Below are positions 17,725 to 25,604 of a stretch of DNA of 64,000 nt, piece by piece; position 1 is the stretch's first letter, and each line of letters starts with the position of its first letter. A program made the position numbers and the translations under genes. A model generated the notes under the pieces. That model saw nothing but the letters and a program-made list of their open reading frames with translations. It was not told the origin of the DNA and ran no database searches. The stretch is from Peribacillus frigoritolerans (GTDB taxonomy: Bacteria; Bacillota; Bacilli; Bacillales; DSM-1321). The DNA lies in NCBI RefSeq assembly GCF_001636405.1, contig NZ_KV440950.1:1077712-1141711 (forward strand), given 5' to 3'.

Positions 17725-18264
17725 TTGGCACATGAACGTACTGGTGCAGTGACTTTAGGCGGTAATCCAGTGACCTTGATTGGTCCCGAACTAAGAGTAG
17801 GGGATAAGGCACCTGACTTCGCACTATTAACAAATGACCGCCGTAAAGCACATTTAACAGACTATAAAAATAAGACATGCATCATCACGACTGTTCCTTC
17901 GCTTGATACTGGTGTATGTGATTTACAAACAAGGGTCTTAAATGAAGAAGCAAGCAAAATGGGTGATGATGTAGCGGTGTTGGCTATCAGCGCAGACCTT
18001 CCCTTTGCTCAAGCAAGATGGTGTAATGAAAGTAATGTCGAAGCTATAACCATTCTCTCCGACCATTTTGATTTGTCATTTGGTACTGCATATGGAACGT
18101 ATATGAAAGAACAACGATTGGAATGCAGGGCAGTATTTGTAATAAATCAAGAAGGAACCATTGAGTATGTGGAATATGTACCGGAAGTCACGGATCACGC
18201 AGATTATGAATCCGCATTGCAGGTAGCGAAGGCAGTGATAAATAAAGCTGGTGCAGCTAAATAA
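17725..18264 (+). CDS. tpx: Thiol peroxidase, atypical 2-Cys peroxiredoxin
   Basis: The 179-residue product is a Tpx-type peroxiredoxin. The peroxidatic Cys65 lies in PSLDTGVCDLQTR and the resolving Cys100 in ARWCNESN, the spacing of Tpx enzymes. It reduces H2O2 and alkyl peroxides with thioredoxin. TTG 17725 follows TTGGAGGGTTCAAT. It starts 30 bp after the HIU hydrolase with no terminator between and is followed by the operon terminator, so it is probably co-transcribed. Uricase releases one H2O2 per urate, so coupling to a peroxidase makes sense; the coupling is my inference. Confidence 0.93.
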   Translation: MAHERTGAVTLGGNPVTLIGPELRVGDKAPDFALLTNDRRKAHLTDYKNKTCIITTVPSLDTGVCDLQTRVLNEEASKMGDDVAVLAISADLPFAQARWCNESNVEAITILSDHFDLSFGTAYGTYMKEQRLECRAVFVINQEGTIEYVEYVPEVTDHADYESALQVAKAVINKAGAAK

Positions 18265-18311
18265 ACATTTTCCCTTACGAAGGAAAGTAAAAGTACATTC
18301 CATTATCCTAA

Positions 18312-18345
18312 GGCCGTCCGATTTTCAAAAGCTGGACGGTCTTTT
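18312..18345 (+). terminator. Terminator of the urate operon
   Basis: GGCCGTCC (18312-18319) pairs with GGACGGTC (18334-18341) followed by TTTT. It lies 47 bp after tpx. Confidence 0.88.
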
Positions 18346-18493
18346 GTTGATACTGAGTTAAATTAGTAGTTTTCATAGTGACTTATCCAGACCTCTTTCT
18401 AATGTCAAAATATTTTTCTAAAATTAAACATTAATTCCTTTTATTTGAATAGTGATCATGCTATAATGAAAGTCCAATAGCTTAATATAATAT

Positions 18494-18527
18494 GGAAGCG
18501 CTTCCTTATTCGAGGAAGTGCCCTTTT
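18494..18527 (+). terminator. Hairpin with palindromic 5' arm
   Basis: GGAAGCGCTTCC (18494-18505) is a perfect palindrome, and its CTTCCT also pairs with AGGAAG (18513-18518), followed by TGCCCTTTTT. It could be a terminator or a regulator site. Confidence 0.5.
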
Positions 18528-18540
18528 TATGTTTTCACTT

Positions 18541-18905
18541 ACTAATTAACATAACAACGCTAGAAACACCTGAAATAGAAATAAGTATACGTGTAAACTC
18601 CTGAAATCCGTCACCTCAGCTCCTTCCACTTCAATTTCTTGATGAAAAACAGCCCCTGCAATGATATTTCCTACATCAGCGAATGGCAAAATCTATCGAG
18701 GGACTATTTCCTTTTTAAATAAACTCTTCTTTTCATATCCAATCCCACTTAAGAATGATCAGTGGTTTAATTCAATAAAAGTTAAAAAGCCCTTGCCTTC
18801 TTTTATTTCTTGTTGAAGGTGAGAGCCTTTCATTGTTCCCATATCAATGTAAGCATCTTTAGTACATGTATCATAATACTCTACAAAAATCCCTTCAGAA
18901 CATAA
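18541..18905 (-). pseudogene. Decayed coding remnant
   Basis: No intact gene is present, but the - strand keeps coherent coding sense. One block near 18780-18900 reads GIFVEYYDTCTKDAYIDMGT, then a stretch with KGSHLQQEIKEGKGFLTF. A second, out of frame and after a stop, reads FADVGNIIAGAVFHQEIEVE and continues to about 18590. Stops and shifts separate the blocks. The family is not recognised. A very stable hairpin (18886-18919) lies at its upstream edge. Confidence 0.4.
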
Positions 18906-18919
18906 TCTGAAGGGATTTT
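18886..18919. terminator. Strong bidirectional hairpin
   Basis: AAAATCCCTTCAGA (18886-18899) and TCTGAAGGGATTTT (18906-18919) are a perfect 14-bp stem with a 6-base loop, flanked by A and T runs. Confidence 0.85.
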
Positions 18920-19041
18920 CATGTTCATATAACCTAGATTATTAGAAGTTGAGGATAATAAACTAATATCCCCATCAATGGATGAATATAATAATCGTGA
19001 ATTTTAGCATGTGGAAAATTTTTTTTGAAAGGGGATTTTTC

Positions 19042-19449
19042 ATGAGTTCGGAAAAACGAAGAAGATTGTGTCAGGAATATGCAAGAATTTTAGGCGGAGA
19101 CGGAATGATTACTCCAGAAGGAGTGTGCTTGGTGCAAAAGTTTCGTAATATTAGATTCACAATACTTGATCGCAGAACGCAATCTCCACTAGTCAATCCG
19201 CAATTTTTTACGTTTGAAAATGTTGATAGTAGGGGGAATGCGTTAAATTTAGGGGAAACAGTTCTTTTACAAGAAGAAGTTAACCCGTTATTAACTGAAC
19301 TTAGAAAAAGGGACCTTTTAGTTACTTCTATTCATAATCACTGGTTATTTGAAGAACCTCGGGCAATGTATATGCACTTTGAATCGATTGAACCACCGCT
19401 AGATTTTGCTAAAAAAGTTAGAGATGCATTTAGAGTATTAAAAGTGTAG
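19042..19449 (+). CDS. DUF1259 protein
   Basis: The 135-residue product matches the DUF1259 (LpqO-like) family. RRRLCQEYARILGGDGMITP opens the domain, LVTSIHNHWLFEEPRAMYMH carries conserved His residues and PPLDFAKKVRDAFRVL closes it. ATG 19042 is chosen because GAAAGGGGATTTTTC precedes it; an in-frame start 20 codons upstream lacks a site. The function is unknown. A degenerate copy of the gene's 3' end and terminator occurs at 30129-30290, which shows that this locus was once duplicated. Confidence 0.8.
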   Translation: MSSEKRRRLCQEYARILGGDGMITPEGVCLVQKFRNIRFTILDRRTQSPLVNPQFFTFENVDSRGNALNLGETVLLQEEVNPLLTELRKRDLLVTSIHNHWLFEEPRAMYMHFESIEPPLDFAKKVRDAFRVLKV

Positions 19450-19472
19450 TCAGACTATAAGAGGCATGCCTT

Positions 19473-19512
19473 ACATCAGTGAGATTATCAATCCCACTGA
19501 TGTTTTCTTTTT
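19473..19512 (+). terminator. Terminator of the DUF1259 gene
   Basis: ACATCAGTG (19473-19481) pairs with CACTGATGT (19495-19503), followed by TTTCTTTTTT. Confidence 0.88.
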
Positions 19513-19726
19513 TGTATATCATGTCTTTTATTTTTCCTCGGAGCAGGCCGCATGGCATCTTGTGTAGTTTCTAAGTTACCGGATAAGGGATATCAAAAGT
19601 ACATATTGGACCATCAACACTAGCGTGTCTGAGCCTTTTTAGCTTAATTTGAAGAATTTCCAAATTTTCAAAGGTATTCAATTTATTATGTCCTGAAATA
19701 ATAAGAAAAAATGCAGGAGAGGCCAA

Positions 19727-20581
19727 ATGGAAAACAATAAATTATATCAAGTAATTATCGCTATTTTTATATTTGTCTTAATGGTCGATCAGTCGGTCTA
19801 TGCAATGGAATGGGAAGATGAAGAAGGACCCATAAGCTTTAAAATTGAGATGTTACCTTGGGAGATTGTAAATAACATTATTCCTGATAAAACAAATTTT
19901 ACCATAATCGATATTGAAACTGGTTTATCATTTAAGGTACAACGAAGGGCAGGCAGCCATCATGCCGATGTACAGCCATTAACCAAAGAAGATACTCAAA
20001 TCATGAAGAAAATTTATAATAATAAATGGAGTTGGAATAGAAGAGCCATTATTGTATTAATCAATAATCAAATGATTGCTGCATCCATGCACGGAATGCC
20101 ACATGGTGCTGGTGCTCTTCCAAATGGTTTTTCAGGTCATTTTTGTGTTCATTTCTCTGGAAGTATTACGCATCGTTTGAAAAACGAAGATCTTTCTCAT
20201 AAATTAATGATATTGAAAGCCGCTGGTAAGCTTGATGATTATATACAAACCGTAAATCCTTATGAACTTATACGTATTTTCACCATTGCCATTAATCAAG
20301 GAAATCAGGAATTATTAGCAATGACCTTATCAAATCCGAGTCACCTTACCCGTGTCAATAAACTTGTTAAAGATATTACATATTTTGGAGTAGTTGACCC
20401 TTTAAGACAACCGCCTGAACAGCTAAATGGTCTATTTCTCGTGGATGTACCCGTTCAAGTAGCTATACAAAAGAAGAAAGATGGCAAAGAAAAAAAGGTT
20501 ATGCATTTTATGATCCGTAAGGAGAGTTTGCCTGATCGCTGGTTTATTGATCAAGATGCAATTTATGAAGATTTGAGGTGA
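19727..20581 (+). CDS. Secreted protein with a His-rich conserved domain, unknown function
   Basis: The 284-residue product has a signal peptide with likely cleavage at SVYA. A domain at about residues 65-150 contains AGSHHADVQPLTKEDTQIMK, WSWNRRAIIV, MHGMPHGAGALPNGF and GHFCVHFSGSITH, which recurs, to my recollection, in secreted or spore-associated Bacillaceae proteins. The ordered His/Asp residues suggest a metal site, but I cannot name an activity. The C-terminal half is helical and ends IDQDAIYEDLR. AGGAGAGG precedes the start. It is followed 43 bp later by a VanW gene and probably shares its transcript. Confidence 0.75.
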   Translation: MENNKLYQVIIAIFIFVLMVDQSVYAMEWEDEEGPISFKIEMLPWEIVNNIIPDKTNFTIIDIETGLSFKVQRRAGSHHADVQPLTKEDTQIMKKIYNNKWSWNRRAIIVLINNQMIAASMHGMPHGAGALPNGFSGHFCVHFSGSITHRLKNEDLSHKLMILKAAGKLDDYIQTVNPYELIRIFTIAINQGNQELLAMTLSNPSHLTRVNKLVKDITYFGVVDPLRQPPEQLNGLFLVDVPVQVAIQKKKDGKEKKVMHFMIRKESLPDRWFIDQDAIYEDLR

Positions 20582-20624
20582 AAAATGTTAATGTTCAAGG
20601 AAACCAACCCAGGAGGTGCATTCA

Positions 20625-21536
20625 ATGAGATTAACATGGATTGCCGGACTTTTGCTATTCGTTCAACCAGTGAATATTACAGAAAGCTTATTGGTAACCC
20701 ACCAAGGACAAACGATTGCAAGTGTCAACCATGCTGATATTACGATGCCCTACCTGGATGTTCCTATGTTGGACGTGGATAAATACAATCAATTTGTCGA
20801 AAAAATAGACCGGCAAGTTTACCAAAAACCTGTAAATGCCACAATGGACAGACAAGGTAATATTCTACCTGGGCGGGTAGGTTACAAGCTATACCATCAA
20901 GCCTTCAAAGAGCAATTTCATTCCTTTTTGTACAGTAGTAGATCATACAAACTAGAAGTACCTTTGCTTGCTATTCATCCAAAGGTTGACAGCGAAATAC
21001 TTGCGGAAATTCGTGAAAAAAAGATAGGTGAATATAGAACCTATTTTAATGTGAACAATAAAAATCGTTCAAATAATATCACACTTGCTACAGAAGCCAT
21101 TAATAATTATGTCGTGTTTCCAGGAGAGGTCTTTTCTTTTAACCAAGTTGTTGGCAAGAGGTCAGTGGAAAAAGGATATTTGCTCGCTCGGGTTATCGTT
21201 AAAGGAGAGTTTTCTGAAGGGATTGGCGGAGGGATTTGCCAGGTTTCATCCACCTTGTTTAATGCTATCGACAATGCAGGGTTGCAAACGGTTCAACGCT
21301 ATTCCCATACAAGGAGCGTTGCGTATGTTCCATCTGGCCGCGATGCTACAGTAAGCTGGTATGGGCCTGATTTTAGTTTTAAAAACAAGTACAATCAACC
21401 GATCCTGATCCGGGCCACAATCAAAGGAGGAATGGTGAGTATCATGGTTTACTCTTCAGATATGATTAATTATAAAATACGAAAGATTCCCGATGCTTCA
21501 AAGCAGATATCCAAAGAACAAATTATTCGTTCGTAA
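20625..21536 (+). CDS. VanW family protein
   Basis: The 303-residue product carries the VanW domain in its C-terminal half. EGIGGGICQVSSTLFNAIDN and QRYSHTRSVAYVPSGRDATV, then WYGPDFSFKN, are the family signature. The N-terminus is a signal peptide or anchor, so the protein acts at or outside the membrane. VanW proteins occur in some vancomycin-resistance clusters but are not needed for resistance, and their biochemical role is unknown. ATG 20625 follows AGGAGGTGCATTCA; a GTG at 20616 overlaps that site and is rejected. No vanHAX genes are nearby. Confidence 0.88.
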   Translation: MRLTWIAGLLLFVQPVNITESLLVTHQGQTIASVNHADITMPYLDVPMLDVDKYNQFVEKIDRQVYQKPVNATMDRQGNILPGRVGYKLYHQAFKEQFHSFLYSSRSYKLEVPLLAIHPKVDSEILAEIREKKIGEYRTYFNVNNKNRSNNITLATEAINNYVVFPGEVFSFNQVVGKRSVEKGYLLARVIVKGEFSEGIGGGICQVSSTLFNAIDNAGLQTVQRYSHTRSVAYVPSGRDATVSWYGPDFSFKNKYNQPILIRATIKGGMVSIMVYSSDMINYKIRKIPDASKQISKEQIIRS

Positions 21537-21606
21537 AAGTATAGGTATACGAATGGGGGCACTTTTGGCAAATTTGGTGTATATATAGAAGAAACTCGTA
21601 AAAACG

Positions 21607-21634
21607 GCCTTTGCTCATTAGAGCAAAGGCTTGT
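21607..21634 (+). terminator. Rho-independent terminator
   Basis: GCCTTTGCTC (21607-21616), loop ATTA, GAGCAAAGGC (21621-21630), then TTGTTT. Ends the VanW transcript. Confidence 0.85.
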
Positions 21635-21760
21635 TTAGAGATAGGGGAGGAAACAGCTTTTTCTTTTTCGGGATAGATTACTTGAACAAGCCAATCCATG
21701 TCCATGCTACAATCATTACAAGCATGGCCATTAATATAAGTTGATGTTTGGGAGACCACT

Positions 21761-22519
21761 ATGGGAAAAATAAAAATAGCTTTACTCCACCTATTGCCCA
21801 TCGCTGGTGATGTGGAGCATAACCAAAAACTAATTGAACAAGCCATTCATATTGCATCAAATAATAATGCCGAATGGATTATAACACCCGAACTATGTGT
21901 CAGCGGACTTCAATTCAATCATAAGGTTGGGACTGGGTGGATTAACAAGCAACCTGATGATTGGATGAATAATTTGGGCCGTAAACTAAAGAATTTGAAA
22001 AGCACTGTATTTTTGGGCTGCCCTGAAAAAGGCAGTGATGGAGAGTTGTATAATTCTGTGTTTGTCATAGATAAAAAAGGTCATTTAATAGGTAAACAGA
22101 GAAAAATCAGTGTTATTGATGATTGGTCAGCTTCAGGGGAAGTATTGGAGCCAATAAAAACAGACAATGTTGAGGTTGGTATTATGATTTGTGCAGACGC
22201 ATATAACAAAGATATTGCTTGCACCTTATCTGAAAAAGGAGCAGAAATATTACTTGCACCGTCTTCTTGGGGTCCCGGATTACATGGTCCGGAGGGAGAA
22301 TGGGAACAAAGGTCACTAGAAACAGGGCTGCCCGTAATAGTCTGTAATCGTACTGGCGAAGACGAAACGGTCCGTTTTTGGGATGCAGAAAGCATGATCA
22401 TAAAAAATGGTGTACCCCTCCTGGCTCATAAATCAAAACAATCAGCCATACTTACCTTTGAATGGGATTTACAAAGCATGGATTTACTATCCACTCATTT
22501 CGAGATCGATTACATATAA
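21761..22519 (+). CDS. Carbon-nitrogen hydrolase (nitrilase superfamily)
   Basis: The 252-residue product has the nitrilase-superfamily triad Glu44 (ITPELCVSG), Lys115 (GKQRKIS) and Cys144 (VGIMICADAYNKD). A second conserved stretch is EILLAPSSWGPG. Such enzymes hydrolyse amides, nitriles or carbamoyl groups; the short loop set resembles amidase-like rather than true nitrilase branches, but the substrate is not determinable. There is no strong ribosome binding site (TTGGGAGACC at 8 bases). Repeat copy 7 begins about 30 bp after the stop. Confidence 0.87.
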   Translation: MGKIKIALLHLLPIAGDVEHNQKLIEQAIHIASNNNAEWIITPELCVSGLQFNHKVGTGWINKQPDDWMNNLGRKLKNLKSTVFLGCPEKGSDGELYNSVFVIDKKGHLIGKQRKISVIDDWSASGEVLEPIKTDNVEVGIMICADAYNKDIACTLSEKGAEILLAPSSWGPGLHGPEGEWEQRSLETGLPVIVCNRTGEDETVRFWDAESMIIKNGVPLLAHKSKQSAILTFEWDLQSMDLLSTHFEIDYI

Positions 22520-22548
22520 TGAGAACTAAACCAACTCTTGTTGAAAGA

Positions 22549-22630
22549 AAGGGTGTGCTAGTGAAGAAACGGAGCTGTCATTAAGGCAGCTTTTTCTTAT
22601 TGCTAGAGGAAGGTTAGTCAACAATGCCGT
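22549..22630 (+). repeat. Dispersed hairpin repeat, copy 7
   Basis: AAGGGTGTGCTAGTGAAG, ACGGAGCTGTCATTAAGGCAGC, T-run, then a damaged tail (TTGCTAGAGGAAGG) and TTAGTCAACAA. A 3' extension CTTTGTTCAACAATTGGGAC continues to about 22660. Confidence 0.88.
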
Positions 22631-22660
22631 TTAAACTTTGTTCAACAATTGGGACATTTT

Positions 22661-22712
22661 CTTGAAAAAGAGAAGGGTTTATTCGTAAGTAAATCGAAGT
22701 TAATCAAAGGAA
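22661..22712 (+). repeat. Second dispersed repeat, copy a
   Basis: About 50 bp, including AGAAGGG, TATTCGTAAGTAAATCGAAG and TTAATCAAAGG. A diverged copy is at 33263-33318. Both lie upstream of a gene. Confidence 0.6.
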
Positions 22713-22871
22713 TAAACGTTCAACCACTTTTGATAAATATTCACCTGCACTGACATACTGTAGTCAGCATAGACGTTTACAATAGCTATCGGAACAGCAA
22801 CTAGGAAATCACCCGGTGACCCTAAATATTGAAGTATAGTTACTTACTCAACATTGAGGAGGAAATCGATT

Positions 22872-23291
22872 ATGAGCGAAACAAAGACATTAAGAGGACT
22901 CACCACCGTCAGTTTTTGGGCGGACGATCTAGAGGCGGCAAAGAAGTGGTACGCAGAGCTGCTGGGTACCGACCCATACTTCGAACGCCCGGGATATGCC
23001 GAGTTTCGTCTCGGGGACTACCAGCACGAGCTGGGCCTAATCGATAGCCGCTACGCACCCGGTGGTTCGTCGACCGGAGCGGCCGGGGGTGCCGTCGTGT
23101 ACTGGCACGTCGACGATGTGACAGCTACTTTCGAGAAGCTGCTGTCCATGGGAGCGAAAGAACACGAGGCACCCACAGTTCGCGGTCAGGGGTTCATTAC
23201 TGCATCCGTGGTTGATCCCTTTGGGAATATCCTAGGCATTATGTACAATCAGCACTATTTGGAGGTTCTGGATTCGAACAGAAAAGCGTGA
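22872..23291 (+). CDS. Glyoxalase/VOC superfamily protein, GC-rich
   Basis: The 139-residue product is a single VOC-fold domain built from two beta-alpha-beta-beta-beta units. TVSFWADDLEAAKKWYAELL starts the first, VVYWHVDDVTATFEKLLSMG starts the second and VVDPFGNILGIMYN ends it. Such proteins bind a divalent metal and act as bleomycin-type binders, dioxygenases or lyases; the role is unassigned. ATG 22872 follows GAGGAGGAAATCGATT. The base composition is unlike the rest of the window (72% GC over 23041-23100, counted) with high-GC codon choice, which implies recent transfer from a high-GC donor. Confidence 0.87.
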   Translation: MSETKTLRGLTTVSFWADDLEAAKKWYAELLGTDPYFERPGYAEFRLGDYQHELGLIDSRYAPGGSSTGAAGGAVVYWHVDDVTATFEKLLSMGAKEHEAPTVRGQGFITASVVDPFGNILGIMYNQHYLEVLDSNRKA

Positions 23292-23375
23292 TTCGCGCTG
23301 CCGGCATCCAAAGCATGTCCAGTTTCCACTACTCGCATCACTAGTTTGTTTATACAATTTATAGACTCGTTTACT

Positions 23376-23427
23376 GATCGGAGCTGTCATTTATGGCAGC
23401 TTTTTCTTATGGAACGATACATGAGGA
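23376..23427 (+). repeat. Dispersed hairpin repeat, copy 8 (5'-truncated)
   Basis: GATCGGAGCTGTCATTTATGGCAGC, T-run, TTATGGAACGATACATGAGG. The left arm is absent. Confidence 0.8.
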
Positions 23428-23535
23428 GATAATATTAAATGGATGGTAGCCTTGCGTTATCTCCATCGAAAAAAAAGCCTATCTCTTGTGAGGGGCTTTT
23501 TGATTTGTAAAAGGAATATGAAGCTAAATAAATGT

Positions 23536-23571
23536 AGGCCGCATTCCTCCGTTGAAGAATGCGGCCTTTTC
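23536..23571. terminator. Terminator hairpin
   Basis: AGGCCGCATTC (23536-23546) pairs perfectly with GAATGCGGCCT (23557-23567), followed by TTT. A weaker hairpin (AAAAAGCC/GGCTTTTT) precedes it at 23469-23498. Confidence 0.85.
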
Positions 23572-23616
23572 AATAAATATTTAATTGCAAGCAAATAACA
23601 ACAATTCAAATCGGGT

Positions 23617-24579
23617 TTAATACCCTCGGTTCCGATCTACTATTCCACTTAATGGTTGTTCACTTGAAAATCGACTTAAATTTTCTATGAAAAAGCTGCT
23701 CACTTCGTTAATCGTACTTGGTCCTGACAGGTGAGAAGTGACAAATACATTCGGCATGGACCAGAAGGCATGTTCTTTTGGCAGCGGTTCTGTCTCAAAT
23801 ACATCGAGGACTGCTTCCTGTAGATGTCCTGCTCGCATGACAGATAGTAAATCCCCTTCATCTATCAATGCTCCGCGGCCAACGTTGATAAGGTAAGCGT
23901 TGGGTTTCATAGCTAAAATAAGGTCCTGGTTAATGATATGATAAGTGGAATCCGTTAAAGGAAGGGTCAGGACCAAATAATCCAGATCTTTTACAAATTC
24001 ACCCCATTGATCTGGAGTAAAGTGGAGATCCACGAGTGTTGCTTGTTTTCCACTAAAGCTTAACCCATGAACATTCATATCAAATGCCCGGGCTTTACGT
24101 ACAAGTTCAGCGCCAATCGATCCAAGTCCAGCCACCCCGATTGTTTTCCCCTTTAGAGTTTCAGAAATGAAAGGATCCCATCTCCGCTCCAATTGCGATT
24201 GTCTCATCCGAGGACCGTCTTTCACTATGTCCAAGAGAAACGAAAATACATATTCAGAGATGTAAGCACCAAATTGGTCAATAATTCGAGTTATTGTAAT
24301 GTTTTGAGGTATTGATTTGTCTGCAATCAAATCATTGACCCCGGCTCCCATTGATTGAAACCAGCGAACAGATGAGGCAACTGGTTTACATAGTAATTGC
24401 GTTGGGAAATTCCATCCCAAAATAACTTCAGTGCCGGGTAAATATTTTTCTGCTTCCTCCAAAGTTTTCGCTGTCTTTACCGATAGGAACCCACTATTGC
24501 GGATACGCTCAGCATAAGCATCGACCTCTGTCTGAATAGGACTAAATACAAGAATGTTTGGTTTGTGTGTACCCCCCAT
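23617..24579 (-). CDS. D-2-hydroxyacid dehydrogenase
   Basis: The 320-residue product is an NAD(P)-dependent 2-hydroxyacid dehydrogenase. The Rossmann motif GKTIGVAGLGSIGAELV binds the dinucleotide. The catalytic residues are Arg (NVGRGALIDE), Glu (DVFETEPLP) and His (FVTSHLSGPS). The substrate is not determinable; glyoxylate/hydroxypyruvate reductases and related enzymes look like this. ATG 24579 is chosen because AAGGAGAGAGCC precedes it; an upstream open extension overlaps the dapA-like gene's terminator and is not coding. It follows the dapA paralogue but is separated by that terminator. Confidence 0.88.
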   Translation of the reverse strand: MGGTHKPNILVFSPIQTEVDAYAERIRNSGFLSVKTAKTLEEAEKYLPGTEVILGWNFPTQLLCKPVASSVRWFQSMGAGVNDLIADKSIPQNITITRIIDQFGAYISEYVFSFLLDIVKDGPRMRQSQLERRWDPFISETLKGKTIGVAGLGSIGAELVRKARAFDMNVHGLSFSGKQATLVDLHFTPDQWGEFVKDLDYLVLTLPLTDSTYHIINQDLILAMKPNAYLINVGRGALIDEGDLLSVMRAGHLQEAVLDVFETEPLPKEHAFWSMPNVFVTSHLSGPSTINEVSSFFIENLSRFSSEQPLSGIVDRNRGY

Positions 24580-24643
24580 TGGCTCTCTCCTTATTGATTC
24601 TTTATATATAGTATAAATTCTTCCACCTGAGTCGTACATGGAT

Positions 24644-24677
24644 AAAAAAACAGTGCATTTCTTTCGAGTATGCACTG
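24644..24677 (-). terminator. Terminator of the dapA paralogue
   Basis: On the - strand CAGTGCAT (24677-24670) pairs with ATGCACTG (24658-24651), followed by a seven-base T-run. It lies 31 bp after the gene. Confidence 0.85.
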
Positions 24678-24707
24678 CTTGTTAAAATTTCTCCAGAATC
24701 ATTCGTT

Positions 24708-25604
24708 TTATTTATTTAATAAAATGGCTTCTGCGTTACTAGGCTGTAGAACTATTTGCAGTGCTGTTTCTTCTTCATCGTTTAACGGGATCAATGGTAA
24801 GCGGACACCTCCAACATGTAACCCCCGCATATTTAATGCTGATTTTACTGGTCCCGGGCTTGGTGCGGCAAATAATGCTTTCATGATTGGAAGAAGGGTA
24901 CGATGTGCAGCGGCAGCGCCAAGGACATCACCATTTTTAAAGCTATTGATCATTTCTTGCATTTCATTACCAATTATGTGTGAAGAAACCGAAACGACGC
25001 CTGTTCCACCGATGGCTAAAACTGGTAATGTCAACCCATCATCGCCGCTGTACAAAGTAAAATCACTAGTTGTTTTGCTTATGATTTGTGCCATGGCATC
25101 TAAGTCACCGCTTGCTTCTTTTACTGCCACGATATTGTTGATTTTTGAGAGGCTGACAATCGTCTCCACTGACATGTTTACAACACTTCGTCCTGGAATA
25201 TTATAAAGCATTACCGGTAATGATGTTGAATGGGCTATAGCGCTAAAGTGCTGAAATAATCCTTCTTGAGACGGCTTGTTATAGTATGGGGTGACGAGCA
25301 TGATTCCGTCGACTCCTGCTGCCTCTGCTTGCTTTGTTAAGCTGATGGAAGCTCTCGTGTTATTTGAGCCGGTTCCAGCTATGACTGGAACTCTTCCATC
25401 AACAACTTCTACAACAAATTTGAATAAATCTATTTTCTCTTCTTGAGTTAATGTAGGGGACTCTCCAGTTGTACCGGCTATTACCAATCCATCAGAACCA
25501 TTAGCAATCAAATGGTTTACTAAAGTTCTCGTAGCATTAAAATCAACCTCTTCATTATGATTGAATGGGGTAACCATTGCGGTTAAAACTTGGCCAAAAT
25601 TCAT
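24708..25604 (-). CDS. dapA: Dihydrodipicolinate synthase family protein (DapA paralogue)
   Basis: The 298-residue product is a class I aldolase of the DapA family. Lys162 (AVKEASGDL) would form the Schiff base with pyruvate. Tyr134 and Arg139 (LYNIPGRS) and the Thr-Thr pair in AGTTGESP match 4-hydroxy-tetrahydrodipicolinate synthase, whose product leads to lysine and to the spore component dipicolinate. The gene stands alone and not in a dap operon, so it may be a paralogue. AAAGGGTGTGAAGTT precedes ATG 25604. No lysine riboswitch is evident upstream. Confidence 0.88.
   Translation of the reverse strand: MNFGQVLTAMVTPFNHNEEVDFNATRTLVNHLIANGSDGLVIAGTTGESPTLTQEEKIDLFKFVVEVVDGRVPVIAGTGSNNTRASISLTKQAEAAGVDGIMLVTPYYNKPSQEGLFQHFSAIAHSTSLPVMLYNIPGRSVVNMSVETIVSLSKINNIVAVKEASGDLDAMAQIISKTTSDFTLYSGDDGLTLPVLAIGGTGVVSVSSHIIGNEMQEMINSFKNGDVLGAAAAHRTLLPIMKALFAAPSPGPVKSALNMRGLHVGGVRLPLIPLNDEEETALQIVLQPSNAEAILLNK

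Noticed and set aside
20616..22519. Vancomycin-resistance cluster suggested by VanW (and VanZ at 47658)
   Set aside because: There are no vanH, vanA/B-type ligase, vanX or vanRS genes nearby, and both families are common in Bacillaceae without resistance.
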